DNA of 64,000 nt, taken from an uncultured Fidelibacterota bacterium (GTDB lineage: Bacteria; Fidelibacterota; Marinisomatia; Marinisomatales; TCS55). The stretch's first letter is position 1. Each line of letters opens with the position of its first letter. A program made the translations under genes and the position numbers. The notes beneath the pieces were generated by a model. That model had not been told where the DNA came from and did no database searches. It saw nothing but the letters and a program-made list of their open reading frames with translations. The stretch lies in NCBI GenBank assembly GCA_913049685.1, contig CAJWZD010000009.1, forward strand, positions 1 through 64,000, read 5' to 3'. Of this stretch, positions 38,792-49,900 are shown piece by piece.

Positions 38792-39630
38792 GGCAATCTA
38801 AAAGATATATCAATAATTTGTGGAAATCCAATATCTTGATTTCCATATTGAAAACCATAAGAAAATGAATAAGAACCAAGATTAATACCAATACCAGATG
38901 ATATCATTCTAGAGTCATCATTCATAATGGCAGTTGCTCCAAAGAATATATTATCAATCTTAAATGCTGATCCAATGGAGTAGATGGGTTTTTCAATCAA
39001 TTCATTGCTTTCATATGAAACAAAAATATCAGCCCTATTTAGTTTATAAGTTAAAATATTATTGAATCTAGTTGGCAAAACAGGTCTCTCATTTCTAAAT
39101 GAATTCATTTTGCCAAAATTTACAATCGAACTAGCTATATTTATTTTCTCACTAAGTTGCCACGATATTCCTAAGTCGGTGGCAAAACCAGAACTTTCAT
39201 CTTGATAAATCTGCATCGATATCATTTGGAATGCAAAACCATAATTTATATTACCTCTTGAAAAGCTAGTAGCTAGCTTACTTGAAACGCCATAAGCCCC
39301 ATAATAACCCAAAGGATCAGAAGAAGGCCTATTATCTCTCAACTCAATATCGTTAATTCCAACATATCGCATAGCAATACCTGTGCTATGCGACCTTATT
39401 TTTCCTTGCCATTCAAAAGACAAATTCTCTGTTTCACCAAACCATTTTCCATAAGCGAAAGATAGTTCTGGTGACTTTTCTGAGATATTTAAAAAAGAGG
39501 GGTTTCTCCATGCAGAGCGGAATATAATAAGGTCATTTGCTGAAGATGGTATTGATAAAAATTGTAACCCTGAACTCATTCCTTGAGAAAGAAATAGAAT
39601 TGAGATCAATGTCTTAAAATGAGAAAGCAT
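38788..39630 (-). CDS. PorV/PorQ-family outer membrane protein, PorQ-like
   Basis: FRSAWRNPSFLNISEKSPELSFAYGKWF; barrel; follows PorV-like gene; start moved to internal ATG. Confidence 0.65.
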   Translation of the reverse strand: MLSHFKTLISILFLSQGMSSGLQFLSIPSSANDLIIFRSAWRNPSFLNISEKSPELSFAYGKWFGETENLSFEWQGKIRSHSTGIAMRYVGINDIELRDNRPSSDPLGYYGAYGVSSKLATSFSRGNINYGFAFQMISMQIYQDESSGFATDLGISWQLSEKINIASSIVNFGKMNSFRNERPVLPTRFNNILTYKLNRADIFVSYESNELIEKPIYSIGSAFKIDNIFFGATAIMNDDSRMISSGIGINLGSYSFSYGFQYGNQDIGFPQIIDISFRLP

Positions 39631-40546
39631 ACGTAAATACGTGTGAAATTCCAGCAGCACCTTCTAAGGTGAAGGCGTAATCCAACCTGCTATCCATTTC
39701 TTCAAATAGTGACCAATCTAACCCAAGACCAATGCCAACACGACCGTTTCCAAAACCGCCTCGTAAATAATAATGTTCAAGATATTGATATTCAACGCCA
39801 AAGCGTGCAGAGTAACCCACTAAATCGCTTCCACTCATTACAACTCCTGCGTCAGCTGTTATGTAGGTATTGCTATAGTTAAATGTTGAACCAAGTCTAT
39901 AAAGCGTTGGAAATTGTTCAATATATACTTTTCCTCTTTCAAAAATTTTATCTGTTTTCCACTGATATCTTGAATTTAAATCTTGTACCATTATTCCATA
40001 ATTTGCACCTGACTTCGTTTTGATAAAAATTCCAAAATCCATCCCAACTCCTTTGCCCGTAAGATCCATTGTGTTTACAGGTAATTGATGTCTAAGTACT
40101 TTCACGTTTAATCCTACAGATAACCAGGGAAGCATTGCTTGAGCAAAAGAAAGCATGTACGCATTTTCAGATGTTGAGAGATTTTTAGTATGCTCACCAG
40201 ACATACTTCTTCCATCAATATTATCTACTCCAGCGCCAATCCATGAAACTCCAATTGCTGCTGAAGGTGGCAAGGGCATAGATACATTTACTGTCATCAA
40301 TTGTCTATCTAGCATTAAAAAATGATTACTAAATCCTGCATGTGATTTTTTTAAATGAATTAGAGTGGCTGGATTGTAGTAAGCTGCAAAACTTTTGTCA
40401 ATCTCTGCGGTAAATGAACTGCCCATTGCAACTGCTCTAGCTGATGTTCCCATTCGCAGAAATCCACCTGCATAAGACCCTAGTTTTTGCGCAAAACAAA
40501 AATTTGTAAATAAAATTAAGGCTAAACTGATCGTGATTTTTTTCAT
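39614..40546 (-). CDS. PorV/PorQ-family outer membrane protein, PorV-like
   Basis: AGGFLRMGTSARAVAMGSSFTAEIDKSFAAYYNPATL. Confidence 0.8.
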   Translation of the reverse strand: MKKITISLALILFTNFCFAQKLGSYAGGFLRMGTSARAVAMGSSFTAEIDKSFAAYYNPATLIHLKKSHAGFSNHFLMLDRQLMTVNVSMPLPPSAAIGVSWIGAGVDNIDGRSMSGEHTKNLSTSENAYMLSFAQAMLPWLSVGLNVKVLRHQLPVNTMDLTGKGVGMDFGIFIKTKSGANYGIMVQDLNSRYQWKTDKIFERGKVYIEQFPTLYRLGSTFNYSNTYITADAGVVMSGSDLVGYSARFGVEYQYLEHYYLRGGFGNGRVGIGLGLDWSLFEEMDSRLDYAFTLEGAAGISHVFTYAFSF

Positions 40547-42192
40547 TATTTAACCACTATCAATTTTATCCATTCAACTTTTTCATCGTACTCAAGCCTT
40601 ATAAAATAGACACCATTATCTACAATTCTTCCACTATCATCTTTCCCGTCCCATTTAAATGAACCAGTGCTAGTTATTCTTCTGTCAAACTGCTTCGTAT
40701 GAACTTTTTCCATTGCAAAGTTGAAGACATCCATCTTTACGACAAACGAAACTTTTACACTTAAATTAATATGAACATAACCGCTTCCCTGTAGTTGATT
40801 ATGCTCATATGGAGAAAAGGGATTTGGATAAGCGTAGGCTTTTTTGGGATCATAATCAGCGCGGTATATTTGCCAGTTGCCTCCAAATGTATTCATTGCT
40901 CGAGCAAGACCATCCCAAGAACTAATCCATATCGTTGCATCCGATGAATAAAAAGGTCTTGTGTCATAAGAAACAGCTACGACCTCATCACTTAAAAGCT
41001 CATCTATTCTATATGTACCAGTTGACCCTATTTCTAAAACCTGTTTTGCTGATTTGTATTTTGCCCAAGGTTTCGCAACGTCAGATGGGTCGTCAATTAT
41101 AGTTTTCCAAAGACCTTTCTTGGTCGCAACTAGAACTATTGAATCTGATGCGGTTATATTATATGCTCTTTCATTTAGCAGGGTTGAGTTCCATGTATCT
41201 CCTCCATCGATTGAATAACTAACTCCATTGGACTCTCCTGTTTCCGCAAGAACTGTTGCAGCCCAGATTATAGTATGACCTTTAAATCTTTGAACAGCTA
41301 AATCAACAACAAATCCTCCGGTCAATCCATCAGCTGCAGGAGTATAATGCGTCCAGTTAATGCAACCATATGGTCCCACTAGCCCTCTGTTAATACCGTT
41401 AGCTGTGCCAACCCAAACTGTATCCGCATAACTAATTACTGAAAATGCTTTATGATTATGATTCCCGCCATCATTTGGATCGCGTGGATTAAGATAAAAG
41501 TTTTTTAAAATACTTCCACTGGTAGTTGTGACATAGCTTGATTCGTCACAGGTATTTAAAATCTGATCGCTATCTTGTGGAAGAGGAATTCTTTGCCAGA
41601 TTTTTGTAATAGTATTGTATCTTCTTAATCCTCCCGCCCAACTAGTTATATATATATCATTACCATTTATTGAAGCATCGTATGTTACATTTGCTTCTTT
41701 AACTGTAATTGGAAGACCTCTAAAAAAACGTTTAGCAAATGGAGATAAAGAATCGGCTTCAGTATCAGTTAGCTGATCAAAATAAGTCCAACTTGTTGAG
41801 TTGCCTGTTGAATTTGAGGAATAAATGAGGCCATTGCCTATTGTTATGTTTTCACCGCTTTTAGCAAAAGCAGCAAACAAAGAATTTCCATTAACAGCAA
41901 GCGCTGAAACTGCACCTTCAGGTGTAGATGTTGATGCTTGTCCAGCACTGATTTCTTTACTTGAGGCTAAAGTATATATAGATGAAGTGTCTCGTAAAAC
42001 CGCGAGACCAGATCCAGTTCCTAGCCATAGCAGAGTATCGCCCTGAGGAACAATATCGCCAATGATATTTGTTTTCAAACCGCGATAGGCGCTACTATCA
42101 AAACTCGCGTTTCTCATTTTGTAGGATCTAGGTAGCATATCTTGTCCAAGGATAAATGAAGAGAATAAGAATGTTATAATTATTTTTTTCAC
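40546..42192 (-). CDS. Propeller-type secreted protein with C-terminal FlgD-like/T9SS sorting domain
   Basis: AYPNPFSPYEHNQLQGSGYVHINL...FKWDGKDDSGRIVDNGVYFIRLEYDEKVEWIKLIVVK. Confidence 0.75.
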   Translation of the reverse strand: MKKIIITFLFSSFILGQDMLPRSYKMRNASFDSSAYRGLKTNIIGDIVPQGDTLLWLGTGSGLAVLRDTSSIYTLASSKEISAGQASTSTPEGAVSALAVNGNSLFAAFAKSGENITIGNGLIYSSNSTGNSTSWTYFDQLTDTEADSLSPFAKRFFRGLPITVKEANVTYDASINGNDIYITSWAGGLRRYNTITKIWQRIPLPQDSDQILNTCDESSYVTTTSGSILKNFYLNPRDPNDGGNHNHKAFSVISYADTVWVGTANGINRGLVGPYGCINWTHYTPAADGLTGGFVVDLAVQRFKGHTIIWAATVLAETGESNGVSYSIDGGDTWNSTLLNERAYNITASDSIVLVATKKGLWKTIIDDPSDVAKPWAKYKSAKQVLEIGSTGTYRIDELLSDEVVAVSYDTRPFYSSDATIWISSWDGLARAMNTFGGNWQIYRADYDPKKAYAYPNPFSPYEHNQLQGSGYVHINLSVKVSFVVKMDVFNFAMEKVHTKQFDRRITSTGSFKWDGKDDSGRIVDNGVYFIRLEYDEKVEWIKLIVVK

Positions 42193-43019
42193 TTGACTAC
42201 GATTGTCCTTTTAACTGTATCACTATACGCGTTCGACTGGTCTTGAGCTTCGAATGTCCAATGATAGGTACCAACTAAAGCATTTTCTGATATAGAAATA
42301 GTTCTTGAAAAAGTACCATCGCCTTTCTGAAGATCGCCACTGCCACTTGGACCAGATCCATCATCGAGTAATAAAATTGGATTACCATTATTCATCAAGG
42401 AGTCCAATCCAACATGGTATGACCTAAAGAACACTCTTTTGATGTCATCTAAACCGTTGGCATCGGATGCGTTAGCTGAAACGGTGAATTTAATCGTGTT
42501 CACAATGTTAGGATCTGCATTAGCTGAAGGCCTATCTACGCTTTGCGGCAACACAATTGAGCTTATTTTCGGATGAATATTCCCCAAAACAAAGAATTCC
42601 ATATCCGATTTAATTAAACGCCCTTTAAACATGCTTTGCACAGATAAAAAGACAGAATCCTTAGCGCCTTTTGGTATCACATTTGTGATAGCAGTGTTTG
42701 AGTTTAAAATCTTTCGTGAATAGATATTATCGCTTGAAATGATGTCGCCCATTGATCCATCATCAAATAGTCGAATCGTGTCATTAGTATTACTTGCATT
42801 GATACCACTCCATAACACCTCTACAGAATCTATGGATGAATTCATGTAACGCTGGTTTACTCGAGCAGAGATAAAAAGCTTATCTGATCCCTGTAAATAA
42901 TCAAAATTGATTTCTGTAATTGGGAATGGCTCAACTATGGATGATGGATCTTCACAGCTAGATATCACAAAGGATGCAGTAAGAATTAAATTTATTTTTG
43001 TAATTCTATTTTTTATCAT
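42189..43019 (-). CDS. Lipoprotein with Ig-like repeats
   Basis: Start moved to MIKNRITKINLILTASFVISSCEDPSS (lipobox). Confidence 0.6.
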   Translation of the reverse strand: MIKNRITKINLILTASFVISSCEDPSSIVEPFPITEINFDYLQGSDKLFISARVNQRYMNSSIDSVEVLWSGINASNTNDTIRLFDDGSMGDIISSDNIYSRKILNSNTAITNVIPKGAKDSVFLSVQSMFKGRLIKSDMEFFVLGNIHPKISSIVLPQSVDRPSANADPNIVNTIKFTVSANASDANGLDDIKRVFFRSYHVGLDSLMNNGNPILLLDDGSGPSGSGDLQKGDGTFSRTISISENALVGTYHWTFEAQDQSNAYSDTVKRTIVVK

Positions 43020-43929
43020 AATTATAGATATGATTAACAAGTAAGGTTCCAACCTGACGCATGCCTTCTGGGGAACAATTTTGAACAATATCATTATGGG
43101 TATGATGGTAATTTACTCTATCATTTGGAAAGTCAAAATCAATGATGTTTACCGCGGGAATTCCTGCAATCTCATAAAGAGGGACATGATCGTCAAAAAC
43201 AGCATGTCGTGCCTGCTTTTTAAATGCCTTAAGTCCAAGTTTTTCAGATAACTCCCAAAGCTCTAGAACTAGGGATGCGTTCTGCTGGTACGATATTCGT
43301 TCTATGAAAAACTCCGGCTGCCTGTCAGCTACCATATCGATATTTATAGAATATTCAGGGTAAGGAATTGGCAGGTTCTGTGCAAAGTATTGCGAACCAA
43401 TGCAATACGTCCAATTATCACCAGGAACTCCATAGTCTTCAGCGTCAAATAAGACCAAATTAATTCCAAAGGACGGTGGGTTCTTGTAAAGTATATTTGC
43501 TAGTTCAATTATAACAGCAACTCCGCTCGCACCATCATTCGCACCTATAATCGGTGAATTTTTTCGCATAACACTGTTACTATTTTCAGCCCATGGTCTA
43601 GTATCCCAATGCGCAGAAATCACAATTTGCTTTGGAGATTCTGTATTGAATCTCGCAATTACATTATTCATAGTAACCTCTAGGCCCGTTCTAGGCATTG
43701 TATCCGTAAAGGGCTGAGTAAAAACGGTATCAGCAAGACTTTTAAAAGTTGATAAATAATATTGAAGGGCTTTTTTGTGGCCTACGGAGCCTGGGTCGCG
43801 AGGACCGAAATCGCATTGCTTGATCAGATAATTAAAAGCTTTATCTCCACTGAAGATAGGTACCTTTGACTGGCAGCCTACAAAAGTAATTAAACAAATT
43901 ATTGATATAAAATTAAATTTTTTCATCAT
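43006..43929 (-). CDS. M28-family zinc hydrolase, glutaminyl-peptide cyclotransferase-like lipoprotein
   Basis: FVGCQSK lipobox; FGPRDPGSVGHKKA; ISAHWDTRPWA; GANDGASGVAVIIELA; DDHVPLYEIAGIPAVNIIDFDFP...HHTHND. Confidence 0.8.
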   Translation of the reverse strand: MMKKFNFISIICLITFVGCQSKVPIFSGDKAFNYLIKQCDFGPRDPGSVGHKKALQYYLSTFKSLADTVFTQPFTDTMPRTGLEVTMNNVIARFNTESPKQIVISAHWDTRPWAENSNSVMRKNSPIIGANDGASGVAVIIELANILYKNPPSFGINLVLFDAEDYGVPGDNWTYCIGSQYFAQNLPIPYPEYSINIDMVADRQPEFFIERISYQQNASLVLELWELSEKLGLKAFKKQARHAVFDDHVPLYEIAGIPAVNIIDFDFPNDRVNYHHTHNDIVQNCSPEGMRQVGTLLVNHIYNYDKK

Positions 43930-46900
43930 CCTCTTATTGCCAAGTTAACATCAAATCCAAAATCTCTGTCCACTTTTTTACCAGTATGTTTTGAGTCGTT
44001 CTCTCTGTATTCCCACACCATACTTCCACTAACAGATTTTGAAAATGAGTAGGTTAATCGAAAGCCTGATTTCCAGCTTGTGGTAAATGTGGTTTCCGCA
44101 AACTTCACCGCTTCCTGAGCTTTTTGAAGTGTTCTATTTTTATTCATGTCAAAATTGAAAGTAAAATTAACCTGATTATTGACTTTATAATTATCAAAAA
44201 AAGGTAGTGGAATATTAAATCCACCTTTATGAGCGTAATTCGCAGAAATAAGATACGATTGATCGTTAAAGATTTTCTGACCACCATTCGCTGTAATTTC
44301 TTTTGACATTGTGCGATTATGTCTCATATTTATTGAAACACCTTTTTTTAGAGCAATAGTTGCACCCACTAGAGGAGCAAAATTCATATTTACTCTGGAT
44401 GTCCTTTGATTATCTCTATAAGCTGAAATAAAATCATCTATAGCAAAGAACGATATTGGTGGTCCAGAGAATTGATCAAATTGCCATGATCTGCTTTCTT
44501 TACCAGTAGTTGCATGGTCAAAACTTAGAGAGTTTACATATTTACTTATAAATTTATTTCTTTCCAAACCAGTTAATCGTATCGACCAACCAAGGAAAGG
44601 AAAGCCATTTTCAAGGTATTGCCCATATGATAGATAGTCTCTTGAAACTGATCTTTGCTCTAGTCCAGACCCCCTTAAGTTACTAGAGACATTTTGTGCA
44701 TAATTAAATGCAACATTTATCATTCTAGTTAAGCTTACTCCTGATCGAATAGAAAAATCTCTTTTTCTATCAAAGTTACCTGTATTTGAACCTACCTGGC
44801 TAGAATGTTGCAATCCATGGTCTCTTTCAAATCCCAGTCGGTAAGCAAAAGGCGTTTCACCAATCACGCCCAAGCCAGTTTTATTAAAATTTTCATTATA
44901 TGAAATATTAATTGGACTAAACTTTTTTGTAAATCCATGCATTGAATTAAGGATTTTATTTTCTTTTTTCTTCTTTTCTTTTTTGGGTTTTTCCTCCTCA
45001 GCTGCCTGACTACTTTCATCAAATCCCGTATCTTCTTCCGAAATAGGTTTTCCAGGAATGCGTCTTCGGGAGCGCGACGATGGTGTTCTTGTGGGTTTGC
45101 GAGTTGATGAGCTTGTTACGGTTGTGGGTTTGTAGAAAATCTCTACCAGTCGAGTGGGCGATAGTGTTACTCCAGAAGATAATCTTAGCTGGCTTGATAT
45201 GTTTGAGCCTTCAATATTTTTATCCCTGGACTTATTCCAGCGATAATTTGAAGAATAGCTGAAAGAAGGCTTAAGCCAGTCAAAAATCACTGGAGAAAAT
45301 GATGAATTAAAATTTTCGTTTATATCAGAAATAAAACCTACGTCACCTTTCATTATTGAATTTAATTGATAGCCTCTGGATTCAGCCATATTGCTATTAA
45401 TTGATCGACTGTATTTTGTAGTTATCATCTCCGTTAGTTTATAGTCCATTATATACGATTGACTCAATCCAAAATTATAATCATCAGGAGATTTCTCACC
45501 TTTTCTTGGGGTTCGCTGTGAAAGCTGTTCATTGTAATTTATTGTGGCATTCAAAGCACTTGGAGTATAATATAAGTGAGTGCTTCCCAACTTTTCTCCT
45601 AGCCATGGGATTGATGACATCCATTTTAGGGGCATTACATAATTATTTCTGCCAAAAGGTAAAGCATAGCTTAATCCGCCTGAGTAAGATTCATTTAGAA
45701 CTTCTTTTTGAATTTCATTAGACGCCATCCTCCTGCTCATGCTGAATCTCGTTTTTATTTTATCCAGAGAATATTTGATAATTTTATTATCAGATTTTGA
45801 AGTTTTTGAAGCAGATATATTCATGCTCAATGAATTGTTGATATTCAAAATAGAATCAGGGGGGGATGATTGATCTACCAGCACATCTTGTCCAGGTAAA
45901 TATTTTGGCTTATTTATTGCTTGTGCAAAACTCGTTGATACTGGCACTTTAATACCCCATTCTGAGGGCATCAACTTATCAAGGTTAAACCCGGCATTTA
46001 TATTTAAACTTTCGTTCGAGCGATTTGATCCAAGTCTTCTTTGAAGAGTATGAAAATCGGCATCTTGTCGCCTGTAAGCGAATGAAGTGTTTACAAGATC
46101 TGCTACATTAAATCGACTCTGCAATCTCATAGACACACCTTTATTTCTCTTTACCCCACTAAGTCTTAATTCATCAAGCCAAACTTCTCCTGAGATTGGA
46201 ATTCCAGACAGGTTTTTTACACCAACGATAAAATATTGGATTCTATTCAAGGAAGGTTGTCCTTTTATTTTAATAGCTTTTCCGGTTTCAATTCCAAGTT
46301 CATCGGTAAATAGGTATTCTTTAGAATTTGTAGAATCTCTAAAAATATCAGAGCTGTTGTATTTTTTTATTGAGGTTGAATCTTGAAGCTTTAAGGCTGT
46401 CAACCATTTTAAATCAAGGTTAACAGAGTTACGACTCAATGACTCATCCCATCCATCATATACTGGTTGTGATATTTCGTAATAGTTTTCTCCAAATCCA
46501 AAACGCATAAACATTTGTACATCAGATTTTTCATTTGTAATCGATGGGCTAGATCCATGTACATACATCTTCATTCGATCGTAGGATAGATAGCTTTGTG
46601 CGCGCTCACCGCTCAAAGACATCAATGTTTTCATTGCTGCACCACTAGTATTTGAGGGTAATTCGTTGAACTTCATAACCAGAGATTGTTCTTTTGAACG
46701 AATTTGATTTATTCTATCAAACTCACCCTGCACACCTTGCGGGGGTTTGTAGCTTGCATTATCGTCCGTATTGATAACAGAAATTGCAAAAACAGAATCA
46801 GCATTTTCCTTGCTATAGACCCCACTAGTGTCTGAAGCAATTCCTAGCTCTTGCCATTCGTTACCCACTAATTCAATTTTTGCTACGTAGACTGTAGTTG

Positions 46901-49900
46901 TTTGATCTGTATTACCAAGCCTTAATCGTAAATGATGAATATTATCCCAAGATTTGTCCTTAATAGTATTTGTTGCTTCAAAGTCAACAAGAGGTATCCT
47001 GTAAAGCTTCCATCCAGTTAATTCTCCATTTTTGGTTTTTGTCTGTCCAGCTAAATATGTTGTATCAGACAATGAAAAAGATTTTGTGAAATAATCATTT
47101 GTTCTATCTAAGAAACCTGTCCTATCCAAATCCTCAGTATCTGGATATCTACCTGCATCGAGCGCATTATTCTCTGTTCCGTTAATTTTAGTATAGTCAT
47201 TGCTTCCTTCAACATATTCCCAATTATCATCATTCGGATCATCCAATAAAATATCATTATTTGCATTGATAATTATTTCTTCTCCCAAGGCTAAATAATC
47301 AGCATAAGATGACCCCAAAGGATCTAGACAACCACCCCAACCATTTTCGTATTCATCGCTACACCCATCAAGCCCAACGTCTTCCTCATCATCTAGAATG
47401 CCGTCTCCTATTAAACCTCCAACTGGGATATCTTCAGTATTTAAGGTTCCATTTCCATCCCTATCTTCGCTAATCTGACCAAGGTCAACAGAAACCGTTG
47501 CACCTTCTCCCTGGAGCCAGATCTCAAAGAACTTTGTTTGTGTTTGATCGTAGTCTCCGGAATGAAATGGAGTAATAATTCCACTCCATAAAGAGTCATT
47601 AGGTACAGCATCTTGGTGGGATCTTTTATTGTATCTTAATACTAAAATATCCGTTGTTTCATTTTGCGCCTGTATGGAAGTAGATAAATTTGGCCAAATA
47701 TCCTTTGTTCTTATCTGAGCAAATGGGTTGAACCATCTTAATTTTGCTCTTTTATACTGTGATACTGGTGCCCCAGTTAATAAGTCAAGTGGAGCAGAAG
47801 CTTCTCTCCAAAAACGACGCAAAATAGGGATCGATGTTGTTCTTTTTGAACCCTCAAAGTCATCAATAAATGCTACACCATTTGGGTCGCCAGTTGCAGT
47901 ATTGCTAATTGGGTTTGGATTCGGTAAGATTTGAGCAAACTCACCTTCAAATGAAATACCAGACTGTTTGTCTGTTTCAATGAATGGCATTTTATCTACC
48001 GATCGGGTGACAAAAGGCAGATCTTGTTTGAATCTACCATTTACTCCAAACATAAAGTTTCGCATGGGCTCATAACCGACTTCAACTTTTTCATTCATAA
48101 TTGATTGGTTATAATAGAGCGCTGTTCCTCCAATAAATGAATTTTCACCAAAATCCATTTGCGATCGTACACCTAAGATTGTTTTTTTATCAAAATTAAC
48201 AAATTGGTGCCTGTCATATGTTACATTTAACTCAGCATTTGGGTCGATATTATCTGATAAAACGATTGTACCGCTAAAATAATCAACCTGGTAGTCTATT
48301 CCTCTTTTTAATGGAACACCGCCTCTGGACACCTGCTCACTTCCTTCAACAATCATAAATCCTAGGTTAATGGTAGAACTTTGATTAGAATAATCCACCT
48401 CGATCGTAAATCTACTATCATTACTTATCTGGGTCCTCTGTGTTGAAAAATACATCATTCCTTCGCCTAAAGAGCCTTTTAACTCTGCAGTTTGATTGCC
48501 ATCTGCTATTGTGTCAGATGCAAATGGGTGAAATGCAGGAATGAATATTTCACCATTTACCAGGTTAATGATATTTGGATTTGTTAAATCTATTTTTTGA
48601 TCCGCTGTGCGTATTCCGCTTTCATTTAGACTGTCTAATCCAAATATTGTAATATACGGATTACCTTGTGCATTTAGATGGCTAGGTACAGTCAATCGAT
48701 CATTGACTATTCGCAAATCAAACCCTTCTTTATTAATGTTATTTGTCCCAAGGTAATAGACATTTTTAAACATCAAAGGCCATACTGGATGACTAGGATT
48801 AAGATTTCTTGGTTTTAACATTTTTAGCTTTAACGCGCCATTTGTAGAAGAAACTCCTTCACCAACCACGTATAAGGTATCTCCACTAATACGATCCGCA
48901 ATTACGTACGTACAGCCAATTACTTCATCAGTAGCTTTTTGACGCAAGCGTATAAACCCAAGATCTTCACTTAGTGTATAGTCTTGACCTTGCTCTAATC
49001 TTTTAAAATTACCCGTTTGGTCATTGCTCTCTTCTGGTAATTGTAAATCAGCAAATGCTGTTCCAGGGTTTGTTTCAGAATTTGTAGACTGGTCAAGCTG
49101 GTACAATTCAAAATTCCTAATCACAACATTTCCAATTTGATGCAACCCCTCTCTTAGTGGATAAAAAGAAGGGATTTGAACAGGTGCTCCATTCAAAGTT
49201 ATTTGTGTCCCATTTCTAAACCACTCATGAATAAAGAAATATTGATTTTTTACATAACTATAATCCTTTATTTGCTGGGTTTGCGATTCGCTAGTTCCCT
49301 TATACTGTTCCGATTTTTTTTCTGTGTTTACAACAGATGCTATAGCTGTAACATCCATAGGGCCAAATTTTGATGTAGTTTTCACTCCAAAAAGTCCCTG
49401 ATGGTTAGCTGAACCCATCAGAGACTGAGAGCCGGGAAGAGAAAGAGAAACATTTCCAGCATCTACTGATTGGATAATATCATCCTCTTTGCCCTTATAA
49501 TTTATTCGAATATTATTTTCCCAGTTGAAATCTCGTTCAGAGTCGTGGTCAACATTGACAGAGATCCTTTCACCAACTTTTCCCTCAACGCTTATTCGCT
49601 GCATTTGATCAAACTTTAAATGTGTGTTTCGAGTTTCGCTGACTTTTGACCGAATAAGTTCTTGATCTTGAAAAACAAGATTCCCCTTTACAGTTACATT
49701 TCCTCTGGCAGAAAGAGAGACCCTCCCCAATTGACCAACATTTACACCAATAAATTCGACACCACTACCCCTATTGTCTTGTAAAAATTGAGATTGCGAT
49801 ACGAGTGAGCGCGATGTGTCGTTAATAGCCTTAGTCAATGCTATCTTTCTATTTACCTTTATTCTTTTATCAAAGTACCATTCTACTGGTGCTATAAAGG

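Noticed and set aside
46087-46386. Plus-strand ORFs inside sprA and other long genes (e.g. 46087-46386, 5951-6292, 29298-29627, 54311-54664 minus)
   Set aside because: Antisense to long genes with clear protein signatures, no recognisable motifs; likely spurious.
46590-46610. GCGCTCACCGCTCAAAG in sprA as a fourth copy of the operator motif
   Set aside because: Repeat period is 7 rather than 9, it lacks AACGCTC spacing and lies deep inside a coding region.
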